DNA of 64,000 nucleotides, from NCBI GenBank assembly GCA_028284495.1, contig JANQRP010000003.1, positions 213,976-277,975 of the forward strand. Reading direction: 5' to 3'. Source of the stretch: Longimicrobiales bacterium (GTDB lineage Bacteria > Gemmatimonadota > Gemmatimonadetes > Longimicrobiales > Gaopeijiaceae). Positions within the stretch are counted from its first letter, which is position 1. Every line of letters begins with the position of its first letter. This document shows, piece by piece, positions 1-11,100 of the stretch. The notes beneath the pieces were generated by a model. The model was given only the letters and a program-made list of their open reading frames with translations. It was not told where the DNA came from and searched no databases. The position numbers and the translations under genes were made by a program.

Positions 1-1505
1 ATCGAGTTCACGACGCCCTTGCCCTGCACGCAGCGGAGGCCGGCCCGAAGCACCTCCCACTTCGACGAGTCGACCATGACGGGGATCCGCGCGATCTCCG
101 GCTCCGCAGCGAGGAGGTTCAGGAAGCGCACCATGGCGCCTTCCGAGTCGAGCAGGCCCTCGTCCATGTTCACGTCGAGGATCTGCGCCCCACCCTGGAC
201 CTGATCGAGCGCCACTGAGAGCGCCTCGTCGTAGGCACCCTCGTCGATCAGGCGGCGGAAGCGCCGGGAGCCCGTGACGTTCGTCCGCTCGCCGACGTTC
301 ACCAGGAGCGAGCTGTCGTCGATGACGAGCGGCTCCAGACCCGACAGGCGCGTGGCGGCCTTTCCCCGCTCCGCGGGCGATGGAATGGCGCGGGGCGCCA
401 CGTCCCGGATCGCCTCCCCGATCGCCGCGATGTGCTCCGGCGTGGTCCCGCAGCATCCGCCCAGCACGTTGACGAATCCCGCCTCCGCCCACTCGCGCGC
501 GGCCGTCGCCATCGCCTCCGGGGTCTCGTCGTAGCCCCCCATCGCATTGGGCAGCCCCGCGTTCGGATGGGCCGTCACGAGACATCCCGCCGCATTCGAG
601 AGCGCCTCGACGTGCGGTCGAAGCTGGTCCGGCCCGAGCGCGCAGTTGAACCCGACACCGAGGAGCCCCACGTGCGGATCCAGGTCGGGACGCTCCCCCC
701 GCCAGGGAACCCGGCCACCCTCGAACGCCGCGGCCACGCCGTGCGCCACCGAGTGCCAGAAGGCCTCGGCGGTCTGGCCGGTCAGCGTCCGCCCCGACAG
801 GTCCGTGATCGTGCCGGACACCATGACCGGCGTTCGCCCCGCAACCGTGCCCGGTCCGCGCGCCTCCAGCGCCTCCGAGATCGCGTACAGCGCGGCCTTC
901 GCGTTGAGCGTGTCGAATGCGGTCTCGACCATCAGGAAGTCGACCCCACCGTCGAGCAGGCCTTCCGACTGCTCCCGGTAGATCTCGACGAGCCGGTCGA
1001 AGGTCACGCCGCGGAAGCCCGGATCGTTCACGTCGGGCGAGATCGAGGCGGTCCGGTTCGTGGGGCCGAGGACGCCGACCACCCCGCGAGGCCGATCGGG
1101 CGTCCGGGCCGTCCAGGTCTCGGCCGCTTCCCGGGCGAGCGTGGCGGCCGCGACGTTCACCTCGTATGCGAGCTCCTCGAGGGCGTAGTCCGCGAGCGAG
1201 ATCCGCTGCGCGTTGAAGGTGTTCGTCTCGAGAAGGTCCGCGCCCGCGGCGAGGTAGCGCTCGTGGATCTCGCGGACCAGATCGGGGCGGGACAGCGAGA
1301 GCAGGTCGTTGGCGCCCGCGAGCGACTCCGGGTGGTTCGCGAACCGGTCGGCGCGGTAGCCCGCCTCGTCGAGGCCGTATCCCTGGATGACGGTGCCCAT
1401 GGCGCCGTCGAGGAGCAGGATGCGTTCGCGGGAAGCGCGCAGCAGGGCGCGTCGGCGCTCGTCGATCGAGCCGCCGGGTCGATCCTCCACCAGTCCTTCA
1501 CCCAC
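1..1505 (-). CDS. metH: Cobalamin-dependent methionine synthase MetH, N-terminal part (cut by window edge)
   Basis: Transfers a methyl group from methyltetrahydrofolate through cobalamin to homocysteine in the cytoplasm. About 500 codons are visible and the gene continues past the left edge. The N-terminal homocysteine methyltransferase barrel shows LLLDGAMGT near residue 30, the first zinc cysteine in GFNCALGP near 288, and the other two in [10 protein letters not shown] near 351. The pterin-binding domain follows, with [12 protein letters not shown] near 443 and VMVDSSKW near 478. No ATG fits the start: GTG at 1505 or GTG at 1490 both place the barrel correctly, and the second has GAAGGA just upstream. 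The gene is divergent from the dapF-like gene and has a hairpin with a U-tract immediately before its start. The family assignment is secure; only the start codon is uncertain. Confidence 0.95.
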   Translation of the reverse strand, partial: MGEGLVEDRPGGSIDERRRALLRASRERILLLDGAMGTVIQGYGLDEAGYRADRFANHPESLAGANDLLSLSRPDLVREIHERYLAAGADLLETNTFNAQRISLADYALEELAYEVNVAAATLAREAAETWTARTPDRPRGVVGVLGPTNRTASISPDVNDPGFRGVTFDRLVEIYREQSEGLLDGGVDFLMVETAFDTLNAKAALYAISEALEARGPGTVAGRTPVMVSGTITDLSGRTLTGQTAEAFWHSVAHGVAAAFEGGRVPWRGERPDLDPHVGLLGVGFNCALGPDQLRPHVEALSNAAGCLVTAHPNAGLPNAMGGYDETPEAMATAAREWAEAGFVNVLGGCCGTTPEHIAAIGEAIRDVAPRAIPSPAERGKAATRLSGLEPLVIDDSSLLVNVGERTNVTGSRRFRRLIDEGAYDEALSVALDQVQGGAQILDVNMDEGLLDSEGAMVRFLNLLAAEPEIARIPVMVDSSKWEVLRAGLRCVQGKGVVNS

Positions 1506-1518
1506 GGGTCCCCCAGGG

Positions 1519-1544
1519 AAAACCCGGCAGAGACGCGTGCCGGG
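1519..1544 (-). terminator. Rho-independent-type hairpin in the metH leader (candidate attenuator)
   Basis: On the minus strand a 7-bp perfect stem (CCCGGCA / TGCCGGG) with an 8-nt loop is followed by TTTT, ending 14 nt before the first possible metH start. A second small hairpin lies upstream in the leader (1566 to 1586). An intrinsic terminator between promoter and gene would be an attenuator. The plus strand also has a T-run a few bases beyond the stem, so a bidirectional role is possible. The remaining leader up to dapF (1587 to 1698) shows no known riboswitch core that I recognise. Confidence 0.5.
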
Positions 1545-1698
1545 AATAGCTTTTTAGCAGGTTCGTCCGACGGGCTCGCCATCGGAACGGGCCGCAATAC
1601 GCCGCAAATCGCCCCGTCTCGTTCGTGCCGAACAAGATACCGTCGGAGCGTCGATGGGGTCCACCCCGGGGAGCCGGCGACGCCGCTATCTTCCTCGC

Positions 1699-2574
1699 AT
1701 GGACTACGGCCCACGCCCTCGCGTCGCGCTCGAGTGGTACCGCGCGCACGGACTCGGCAACGACTACCTCGTCGCGCGAGGCGGATCCGCCCTCGACCCG
1801 TCGGAGCCCTCGTGGGATGCGGGAGTCGCGCAGGTCGAGCGTGTCTGTCATCGGAATCTCGGCGTGGGCGCGGACGGAATCATGGTCGTGGCGGGGCGCA
1901 CCGAGCCCTTCGACCTCCGTGCGTTCAACCCCGACGGGTCGGAGTTCGAGCGGAGCGGAAACGGGCTCCGCATCGTGGCCAGCTGGCTCCACGGCGCGGG
2001 ATGGGTGGGGTCCGACCCGTTCCGCGTCCGGATCGCGGGCGACCTCGTATCGATGCGGGTGCATGGGCACGACCCGGCGTCGAGTACGTGGGACGTGTCG
2101 GTCGAGATGGGCCGCGCCGCGGTAGGCGCCGAAGCGGTGGACCTCGACCGCGACCGACTCCCCGGCGACCTCGCGGCCCTCGACGCGATTCCGGTCTCGG
2201 TCGGCAACCCGCACGTCGTGGTGTGGGACGCCGACGCCGACATCGACCGGGTCGGCCCGGCGCTCGCGGGCTCCGAGGCGTTCGGCGAGGGCACCAACGT
2301 GCAGGTCGCGCGCGTCGTGGGGCCCGGCGCCATCGAGATCGACATCTGGGAGCGCGGCGTCGGCCGCACCACCGCCTCGGGATCCAGCTCGTGCGCCGCC
2401 GCCGTGGCGGCCGTCCACACGGGGCGTCTGCCCCCCGGCGATGTCGACGTCCGGATGGCGGGCGGGCGCCTCCGGGTTTCGGTCGGCGCCGACCTCGACG
2501 TGCTGCTCCGCGGGCCGGTGCAGGCGATCGCGAAGGGTCGCCTCGACGACGGATTCGCCGCCGAGCTGGGTTGA
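1699..2574 (+). CDS. dapF: Diaminopimelate epimerase-like protein lacking both catalytic cysteines
   Basis: DapF fold, 291 aa, starting at ATG 1699 (MDYGPRPRVALEWYRAHGLG); the N-terminal GLGNDYLV and FNPDGSEFERSGNGLR are clear family motifs. DapF interconverts LL- and meso-diaminopimelate with two cysteines acting as acid and base. Here the first, normally in GNGLRC, is isoleucine (SGNGLRI). The second, normally in ACGTGACA, is serine (ASGSSSCA; only the later cysteine is kept). Both changes are in otherwise well-kept motifs and in an intact frame, so they are not a simple sequencing fault. The protein may be a divergent epimerase subfamily or an isomerase with another substrate, such as relatives in the PrpF/proline racemase fold. 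The dapF name reflects homology, not proven activity. Confidence 0.8.
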   Translation: MDYGPRPRVALEWYRAHGLGNDYLVARGGSALDPSEPSWDAGVAQVERVCHRNLGVGADGIMVVAGRTEPFDLRAFNPDGSEFERSGNGLRIVASWLHGAGWVGSDPFRVRIAGDLVSMRVHGHDPASSTWDVSVEMGRAAVGAEAVDLDRDRLPGDLAALDAIPVSVGNPHVVVWDADADIDRVGPALAGSEAFGEGTNVQVARVVGPGAIEIDIWERGVGRTTASGSSSCAAAVAAVHTGRLPPGDVDVRMAGGRLRVSVGADLDVLLRGPVQAIAKGRLDDGFAAELG

Positions 2575-2583
2575 CCCGATCCG

Positions 2584-3657
2584 TCAGGTACGCACCCGGA
2601 TCAGGAACACGAGTCCGAGCAGGAGGAAGATCGCGTTGGGCGTCCACGCCGCAGTGGCGGGGCCGACGATGCCGGCCGCGCCCATCGCTCCCCAGATGTT
2701 CAGGAGCATGATGTAGAGGATGAGCGAGCCAAGGGCGAGCCCGACGCCGAAGGCGGCGCCCCCCCGCTTGGACGTGGTCGCGAGCGGCGCGGCGAAGAGG
2801 ATGATGACGAGCGTGGCCACGGGAATCGCGCCCCGCTGCGCCGCCTCGACACGCAGCGCGTCCGCCTGGCCGCCCGAGCGCTCGATGATGCCGACCTGCC
2901 GTTCGATCTCCGCACGCGTCATCTCCTCCGCGTCGCGAGCGATCGCGAGAAGTTCCTCCGGCGTCTCGGTGAGCGCGGGCACGCGCATCCGGTCGAACCG
3001 CATCGCCGTCTCGCTCCGGTCCTCGAAGACGTGCCGCACCCGGCCCTGGGTCAGCTGCCAGCCGCCAGCCAGAGGCGCCCAGTTGCCGCTTCCCGCCTCG
3101 ATGTGGAGCCGGCTCCCGTCGTCACCCTCGCGGGTGAGCACGACGTCCTGCAGCGTGCCCTGGTCGACGTTGAGCCGGCGCACGGAGAGCAGCATGCCGC
3201 CCTCGGTCCGGAAGGTGAAGTCGTCCCGGAACGTCCGAAGGATCGGCCGGTTGCCGAGCAGATCCATCGCGACCCGGTTCGTTCTCGGCACGTAGTCGGC
3301 GACGCCGAACCCGACCCCCGTCACCGCGCTGGCCACGAAGAGCATGGGCAGGAAGAGCCGGTGGAACGACACGCCCCCCGCCTTCGCGGCGAGGACCTCC
3401 CGATTCGCCGTCATGCGCGATACGGTGAACACGGCCGCCACCAGGGCCGCGATCGGGAGCGACCACTGGAACCACTGCGGGAAGGAGTAGAGGTACCCCT
3501 CGATCACCCGGGCGACGCCCACGTCGTCCCGCCGCAGGTAGTCGTCGATGTTGTCGGTCAGGTCGCCGAGCATGAAGAGCGGCGCGACCGCGAGCAGGGT
3601 GAGGAAGAACAGCCGCGTGAACGTCGTGAAGACGTAGCGGTCGAGCCGTCGGATCAC
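2584..3657 (-). CDS. lptG: LptF/LptG family permease (second gene of pair, LptG-like)
   Basis: Inner-membrane component of the lipopolysaccharide export bridge, YjgP/YjgQ family, 357 aa. It has the family topology: N-terminal membrane segments (residues about 10 to 110), a central periplasmic jellyroll-like region, then three C-terminal membrane segments. IRRLDRYVFTTFTRLFF at the start and the conserved segment around NREVLAAKAGGVSF are family hallmarks. The GTG start at 3657 overlaps the stop of the preceding lptF-like gene (GTGA), so translation is probably coupled. Which of the two genes is functionally LptF or LptG is set by order only. Confidence 0.85.
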   Translation of the reverse strand: MIRRLDRYVFTTFTRLFFLTLLAVAPLFMLGDLTDNIDDYLRRDDVGVARVIEGYLYSFPQWFQWSLPIAALVAAVFTVSRMTANREVLAAKAGGVSFHRLFLPMLFVASAVTGVGFGVADYVPRTNRVAMDLLGNRPILRTFRDDFTFRTEGGMLLSVRRLNVDQGTLQDVVLTREGDDGSRLHIEAGSGNWAPLAGGWQLTQGRVRHVFEDRSETAMRFDRMRVPALTETPEELLAIARDAEEMTRAEIERQVGIIERSGGQADALRVEAAQRGAIPVATLVIILFAAPLATTSKRGGAAFGVGLALGSLILYIMLLNIWGAMGAAGIVGPATAAWTPNAIFLLLGLVFLIRVRT

Positions 3658-5114
3658 GCGGCGCCTTCGCCCGCCCGGGCACGCCGGGACCGGAAGAGTC
3701 GCCCGACCTTCCACAGGATCTCGTCGAACGCGCCCCCCCGTGTCGTGGAGGTCTCCCGGCCCATGCGTCGATACAGGAACACCCCGAGCGCGAGGAAGAC
3801 GACATTCGTGCCCCACATCGCGACCCAGGGAGGCACGTATCCCGGTTCGGCGAGCTTCTCGCCGCCGATCAGGCCCATCCAGTAGATGGAGAAGATCACC
3901 GTGGAGGCGCCGATCACGAGCCCGAGACCTCCGTTGGGGAATCGCGCCGCCAGCGGGGCGCCGAGAATCACGAACACGATGCAGGCGAAGGCGAGCGCGG
4001 CCTTCTTGTGGACCTCGACGCGGTACTCGCGCGCGTTGAGCACGCGCTGGTTGTAGCCGGCCGACGCGCCCGACGTCCGCCGACTGGCCTCGAGCGTGAC
4101 GTAGTCGTAGACGTTCAGCGACGACCCCTCCGCGCCGGTCTGGCCGAAGATGTCCATCGCGGTGCGCATGGAGTTCACGGTCCGCTCCATCGCGGCCACC
4201 ATTGCCGAGTCCTCGAGCTCGTAACCGAGGGCCCCGTGCACGGCGTCCACCGTGACGCCGCGGACGTCCGCCACGAGCTCGGCGCGCTCCTCGTCCTCCG
4301 TCCGGGCGCGTCGTCGGAGATCTGCGACCGTGAGTTCCCGTTCATTCCGCAGGTCGGACGTGCCTCGCTCGAACTCGTCGCCGACACCCGCGAACTGGAT
4401 CTGCTGCGACGCGAACTCGCTCCGGTCGAAGACGGCGGGATCCTCGCCGCTCGTCTGGAGCGACACCCCGTCGTAGAGCGTCATGTACAGATCCGTCTGG
4501 TTGGGCGAGAAGGTGATCCACGCCGAGTCGGCCCAGGTGATCGTCCGCCTGCGCGGGTCGTTCTGGTCCACCACCCGGACGTCCCGCAGCGTGTTGGCCT
4601 GATTGTCGATCTCTCGCGCGACGAGGTGGAAGACGCGACGATCCTCACCCGCCTCCAGGCGATTCACGGCCTGCTCCTTCAACACGAGCGTCGGGCTCTT
4701 GCGATTGATGTCCTGCAGGAGGTTACTTAGGCGGTGATTCGCCTCGGGCAGGATCTGGTCGTTGAAGAGGTACACCGTCGCCGCAGCCAGAAGGCCGGCG
4801 CCCAGCAGCGGGCGAAGGATGTTGCCGGGCGAAATTCCTCCCGCCTTCATGGCCGTGATCTCATTGGCCGACGTCATCTCGCTGAACGCATGAAGCACCG
4901 CGACCAGCACGGCCATGGGCAGCGTGAGCGCCAGGGTGTGCGGAAGCGTGAGCACCATGAACTCGGCGATCACCTGCCACTCCAGTCCCTTGCCGCTGAG
5001 ATCCTCCATCTCCTCGGCGACGGCATTCAGGAACAGGATGCCGGTCAACGCCGAGAGGGCGAAGACGAAGGGGCCGAGCATGGCCCGCACGATGTGTCGG
5101 GTGAGGATCTTCAT
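3654..5114 (-). CDS. lptF: LptF/LptG family permease (first gene of pair, LptF-like)
   Basis: 486-aa YjgP/YjgQ permease. MKILTRHIVRAMLGPFVFAL opens the first membrane segment, SANEITAMKAGGIS is the conserved cytoplasmic segment after the second helix, and the last 110 residues hold three membrane helices. It should form, with the next gene and an LptB ATPase not seen here, the inner-membrane transporter that extracts lipopolysaccharide. It is about 120 residues longer than E. coli LptF; the extra length is in the periplasmic region (roughly residues 130 to 400), which includes a charged helical stretch rich in R and E. The ATG at 5114 is divergent from the sprA-like gene, leaving about 50 bp for two promoters. 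Confidence 0.87.
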   Translation of the reverse strand: MKILTRHIVRAMLGPFVFALSALTGILFLNAVAEEMEDLSGKGLEWQVIAEFMVLTLPHTLALTLPMAVLVAVLHAFSEMTSANEITAMKAGGISPGNILRPLLGAGLLAAATVYLFNDQILPEANHRLSNLLQDINRKSPTLVLKEQAVNRLEAGEDRRVFHLVAREIDNQANTLRDVRVVDQNDPRRRTITWADSAWITFSPNQTDLYMTLYDGVSLQTSGEDPAVFDRSEFASQQIQFAGVGDEFERGTSDLRNERELTVADLRRRARTEDEERAELVADVRGVTVDAVHGALGYELEDSAMVAAMERTVNSMRTAMDIFGQTGAEGSSLNVYDYVTLEASRRTSGASAGYNQRVLNAREYRVEVHKKAALAFACIVFVILGAPLAARFPNGGLGLVIGASTVIFSIYWMGLIGGEKLAEPGYVPPWVAMWGTNVVFLALGVFLYRRMGRETSTTRGGAFDEILWKVGRLFRSRRARAGEGAA

Positions 5115-5165
5115 GGGTGGGGAGCAGCCCGAACGGTATCCGCGCCCGCCCCGGCCCTCAAGCTC

Positions 5166-8100
5166 GTGGCGGGGGCGGCCCGGAGACGGGGCGGCGGCGG
5201 AGGTGGAAGCTCGAGGTCCTACACGCCCGTGTGGGGTGTGGTCCTCGCCGCCGCGGCCCTCCTGCCGGCGGTGAGACCCGCGGTGGTCGCGGCCCTCCCG
5301 ATCGCGGCTCCGCGTCCCGGCCACGCCGCGCGCCCCGAGATGCCCGCCGACACGATCCTCAAGCGGACCTTCGGCCGGACCACCCTCACCGGCCTCGCCC
5401 CCGATCGGCCCGTGCGGCTCGGCCTGGGGCCCGCGCCGCTGGCGACGGTGCCGCCGGTGCCCGACCTTCGCCGCCTCGCGCCCCGCGTCGAGGACCTGGC
5501 GCCCTGGCTCCGACGCCCCGTACCGACGCCGGCGCTGGACCCCGACTCTCTCGGACCCACGCCGATCGAGCGGCTGGCGACACGCGACTTCGTCCTCCAG
5601 AGCGCGGCCCGCGGGGGTGTGGCGCCGCGGCCGCCGCCCGCCGCCCCGGCCGCTCCCGACGCGCCGCCCGAGGACCCCTTCCGGGACCTCGTCATGGAGG
5701 TTCGGACGCGCGGCGAGCTGGGCGGCGACTGGACCCGGTTTCGCCCCTGCACGGACCAGTTCCAGGAGTCGTGTCAGCCGAATCTCTTCCCGGAGCTGAG
5801 TCCCGATCTGAGCTTCGCCGCTCGCATCAGCGGTACCTTCCTCGACCGGCTCACGGTCGACGTGGACTACGACCAGCTGCGCGAGTTCGGCGAGACGAAC
5901 CGTCTGCAGGTCACGTACGACGGCGGACCGGATGCGGTGCTCCGCAGGCTCGAGGTCGGAGACGTCGACTTCCGGCTGCCGCAGTCCCGGTTCGTGACCG
6001 ACGGGATCCCGAGCGGAAACTTCGGATTCCAGATGGAGGGCCAGTTCGGGCCCCTGGATCTTCGGGGGGTGTGGGCGGAGCAGCGGGGCGACCTGAACTC
6101 GAGGGAGTTCCGCCTCACGGGCGTCGGGAACCAGCGGCGTTTCGTGCAGGAGGACACGCTGGTCGTGGACGACGCCGACTTCCAGCGGGGGCAGTTCTTC
6201 TTTCTCGTCGATCCGATCGAGTTCGAGGAGTACCCGCACGTGGATGTGCTCGCGCTTGACGCCGGCGCGCTCCCGTCGGACGTCGTGCCCGGCTTCGAGC
6301 CGCTCCAGCTCTACCGATTCGAGAACGATCCCGCCGCCCGCCAGCAGCTCGAGGGGTACATCCAGGCGGACGCCGTCCTCGGTGCACGCGGCGACACGGT
6401 TCGCGAGTCCGGCTGGTTCCGGGCGCTGGTTCCCGGGCAGGAGTACTTCGTCCACCCGAGCGGCCTCTGGGTTGCGCTGCGGAGCCCGCTCACGCGCGAC
6501 GAGATGCTGGCGGTGACGTACATCACGGCGGTGGGCGACACCGTCGGCGACTACAACCCGGAAGAGATCTACCGGGCAGGCGGGCGTCCGACGCTGAAGC
6601 TGCTCAAGGCGACCGACGCGAACCACCAGCCCGGCCGGGCCACGTGGGAACTGGAAATGCACCAGGTCTACCGGGTGTCGGCGTCTCCCGACGTCGAACC
6701 GGCCTCCGTGGACCCCGTCATCTCGCTGGGCGAGCCCAGCGCGGGGCGGACCTTCGAGCGGGCGCCGGACGGGCGGGACGTGACCTACCTGCAGCTCTTC
6801 GGCGTCGATCGCGAGTCGCCGCTCGACCGCATCGACCCGGCCTTCGTCTACACCCCGGCCGCGGAGCTCTTCCAGGACCCGCCGACGGTGCCCGGCACCT
6901 TCCTCGTGTTTCCCACGCTGCGCCCCTTCGCGCGTCCCCCGCCGAACCCCTCGCTGGGCCTCGACGAGGCGGAGGTTCGCGACCTCCTGGGGGACGCCGC
7001 GAACGATCGGATCTACGACGCGGAAGATCCGTTCGATCGGATCAACGGAGGGCTGTTCAGGCTCACGATCCCGTACCGAGTCCGGTCGGAGGGCGTCATC
7101 TCGACTTTCTCCCTGGGCGCGTTCGGCGTTCGCCAGGGGAGCGAGCGGATCCGGCTCGGCGACCGGGAGCTCGTGCGCGGCATCGACTACGAGATCAGCT
7201 ACGACGCGGGGCTGGTGACGCTCCTCCAGCCCGACGTTCTCTTCGCCACCGACCCCGACGCCGGCATCCGCGCGACCTGGGAGCAGCAGCAACTCTTCCG
7301 GAACGCCCCCACGTCGGTGCTCGGTCTGGTGGGTCACGTCGGGAGCCCCGAGCGGGGCGAGCTCGACCTGCTGGCACTCTACCAGGAGGAGCAGACCGTC
7401 GTGACGCGTCCGGTCCTCGGCCTCGAGCCGGGTGCCATCGCGCTCGGGGGCCTCGGGGGACGCGTCGAACGCCGGATCCCCTGGCTGGATCGTCTCCTTT
7501 CGGCGGTGCCGGGACTGCGGTCGATCGAGGGTTCGACGTTCTCGCTCGACGGCGAGATCGCGGTCTCGCTGCCCACGCCGAACACGCAGGGCGACGTCTT
7601 CCTCGACGACTTCGACGCCTCGGACCGACGGCGCCTGTCACTCCTGTCGTACGACTGGACGCGCGGCAGCGCGCCCTCCGACCCCGCGGGCGTCGAGGCG
7701 GTGCTACCCGCCATCCGCCCGGAGACGCTCGGGAACCTGGCGTGGCAGCACACGTGGATCCTGGAAGGTCCGGCCGGCGACTCGGTGGGGATCCACGAGG
7801 GCTTCCTCCCCCGGGAGGAGATCGACGGTCAGATCCGGGTGGCGGGGTCGCGGGTCCGCGAGCCCGGGCTCCGGCTCACCTTCGATCCGGTGGGCCCCTC
7901 CGGAGACCCCTCGCCCGGTTCCCGCTTCGCCTCGGTGACCACGACGCTCGCCCCGAATGGGACCGACCTCACACAGACCGACTTCCTGGAGTTCTACGTC
8001 GCGCGCGGCGAGCGCGCCGCGCTGGTGGTGGACCTGGGGACGGTGTCCGAGGACGCGTACTTCGTGGCGGAGGGCGGAGCGACGTCGGGCACGAAGCCCA

Positions 8101-11100
8101 ACGGCGTGCCGTGGGGCCTGGACCGACTCGACCAGGAGGCCGATCCCGCCCTCGGGCAGATCTGGGGCGACGAGCTGGACCGGATCGGCGTCTGGGGCGA
8201 GACGTGCGAGTCCGAGCCGGGCCGGATCTTCCGCCTCGGCGACGAGCGGGCGAACTGCACGCGCGGCAACGGGCGGAACGACACCGAGGACCTGGACGGC
8301 GATGGTGTGCTGGACACGGCGGAGCGGAGCCTCCGGTGGGTGCTGGAGCTCGACGGGTCGTCTCCGTATCTCGTCCGGGACGTCGGAGAGACGGGCACGG
8401 ACTTCCGGCTCTACCGGATCCCGATCCGGGATCCCGCGGCCGTGGAGGTCAACGGACCCGTTACCGAGTCGGACCTCCGGGGCGTGCGTCATGTCCGGTT
8501 CACCGTCGTGTCGGACCGATCCGCCGACCTGACGCTGGCCCGCCTGTCGCTGGTCGGGTCGCGGTGGATCCGGCGTGGCGCCGAGGGCGTGCTCTCCGGC
8601 ATCGTCGGCGACACCGTGGCGCTCGGTGGGCGGGTGGCCGTCGGGCCCGTCTCGCGCCTCACCGAGGGTGACGGCTACGCATCGCCGCCGGGGGTCCTGG
8701 AGCAGCTCGCCGATCCCACCATCGCGGTGGGCGGGCAGGGGATCGAGTTCAACGAGCGCGCACTGTCCGTATCGGTCGAGGGGCTCGCGCCCGGCAATCG
8801 CGCCGAGATCTACACGCGCTATCCCCAGCGGCCCCGGAACTTCCTCGACTACGGCGAGGCGCGGCTCTGGGTGGTGCCCGTGGCGGGCGACTGGAGTCCC
8901 GACGGCGACGTCCGGTTCTTCATGAAGATCGGGAGCGGCCCCGAGAACTTCTATCTGTACCGCACACCGCTTCGCGCGCCCGCCGGAGCGGGGGTGGTGC
9001 AGTCCGACTGGCTTCCGGAGGTCGTGGTCGACTTCGACGTGTTCTTCGACCTGCGACGCCGTGCGGAGGAAGAGCTCATCCGGAGACCACGGTCGTCGGG
9101 CGATCCCCCGATCGTCCTGTTCAGCGTCGACTCGACCTACGCCGTGGTGCTGCGCGACCGGGGACGGGCACCCGACCTCGCCAACGTCCGCGAGGTCTCG
9201 TTCGGCGTGTGGAACGAGGGGGTGTCGGATTTCGACGGCGAGGTGTGGATCAACGAGCTGCGGCTCGACCGCGGCGTCCGCGACGTCGGCCTCGCCGGGA
9301 ACATCCAGGCCACGGTCCGCGCCGGAGAACTGATCGAGAGCCGCTTCAACCTCACCACCCGCGGCGCGGACTTCCGCCAGCTCCGCGAGAGCCGCAGCAA
9401 CCAGACCGACCGTCGTCTGTCGCTGGTGACCGACGTCCGGCTGGACCGTCTGGCCCCGTCGAGCTGGGGGGTCGAGATGCCGCTCACCGTCTCGTGGACT
9501 CAGCGGAAGCTGGATCCGACCTTCCTCGACAACTCGGATGTTCGTGCGGACCGAATCCGGGACCTCCGCGACATCGGCTCGGGACAGACCCGCGTGAGCC
9601 TCGGGTTCCGGAAGGTCACGTCGTCGGACCGCTTCCTCGCGCGCGCGCTACTGGACGGTCTGGGGGCGAGCGTCTCGACGTACCGGAGCGACGCCTCCTC
9701 GATCACCTCCACCGTCGACACCCGCGGCTTCGACGCGCGACTGGGGTGGGACAAGCGGATCGCGCCGCGCGAGTTCGGCGCGGTGCCGGGGCCCCTCGAG
9801 CCGATCGTCCGAGCGCTCCTGCCCGCCGGGATGGAGCAGGCGCTCCTCGACACGCGAATCCGGTGGGCGCCGGAACGGATCGAGGTGGGCGCGGGCTACG
9901 CCCGGCAGGACAATCGCATCCGGCGCTTCGACGCGATCACGACGCTGCCGGGCGACTCGGCCGCGCCGACCACCGAGGCGCCGAGAGAGGACCTCGAGGT
10001 CGTCGCGGAGATCGGCTTCCGCCCGGTCGAGTCGCTCCGTGCGGAGGCCACGCTGATCTCCGGGCGGGACCTGCTCGCGCCGGAGCGCGCGGTCGCCGAC
10101 CCCGAGATCCAGGCGCTGATCGCCGACGCGAGGGGCGGGATCGGGGGTCTCGACCTCGGCTGGGAAACGAGTCGGCGCCTCACGACCCGGATCGCGTGGG
10201 GTCCCCGGTGGGTCCCGTGGCTGACCCCGGACGTGACGCTGACCACCCGCTACAGCGGGGATCGGAATCCGACGTTCGTCGGGTTCGACGCGGAGACCGG
10301 GCCCGACTCCGCGCGGGTTCTGGAGCGCAACGTTCGCGGCGAGCGGGACCTGGAGAGCCGCTTCGCGCTGGACCTCGCGACGATCCTGAGAGCCCTGGGA
10401 GGCATCGAGGACGACCCGGACGACGGGGGCGTGCTCGGGCTGCTGCGCCCTCTGCGGCTCACCATGGAGGATGGGGTGTTCGCCCGCTACAACCGCGACC
10501 CCGTGGATCCGGCTACGGCGTTCCAGCTCGGGTGGACGTCGCTGGACGGGTTCCGGATCATCGGCGCCGACACGGCGGCGACGCTGATCGACCGGAGCGC
10601 GTCGAGCTGGAGCTGGGGGCTCGCGGGCTCGCGGGCGTCCCTCGACCTCGCGCACCAGCGGTCGGAGGCCGCCACGCTGGACCGCAGGGCCGACCGGGTG
10701 GTGGACCGCCGTGTGTGGCCCGACGTGCGGGGCGCGCTGAACGACGTCGGGCTGCCCGAGTCCTGGCGGGCCGTCCTGGAGCGGGTCGCGCTGTCGAGTT
10801 CGGTCCGCCGCGCGCGGACGGAGACGGTGTTCGGTCAGGCGGCGCAGACGCGGGTGACCGACGAGTGGAACGTCCCGTGGGACGTGACGCTCACGTGGGT
10901 CGGCTCTGTGCGCACGAGCTACAGCGGGTCGGTCGTCGACGGGACCGGGCGCGACCCGACCGGTGACACCGAGCGCGACCGCGCGACCCACCGGATCGCC
11001 GCCGAGTCGGCCTTCCCCCTGCCGGAGGTGTTCGCGGTGCCGTTCACCGAACCGGTGCGGCTGTCGGTGGTCGCCACCTACGTGGGCGAGCGTGAGTGCC

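Noticed and set aside
1506..1698. A cobalamin or SAH riboswitch before metH.
   Set aside because: The gap is too short for a cobalamin riboswitch, and I see no B12-box or SAH core; only simple hairpins.
1699..2574. Loss of DapF cysteines as a sequencing error.
   Set aside because: Two independent substitutions at both active sites in an intact frame are unlikely as errors.
432..2711. Very long open frames opposite or across real genes (for example 432 to 2711 on plus, 5115 to 7337 on minus, 53315 to 56818 on plus).
   Set aside because: Arg/Pro/Gly-rich translations with no motifs, caused by the high GC content; the true genes lie in other frames with clear family motifs.
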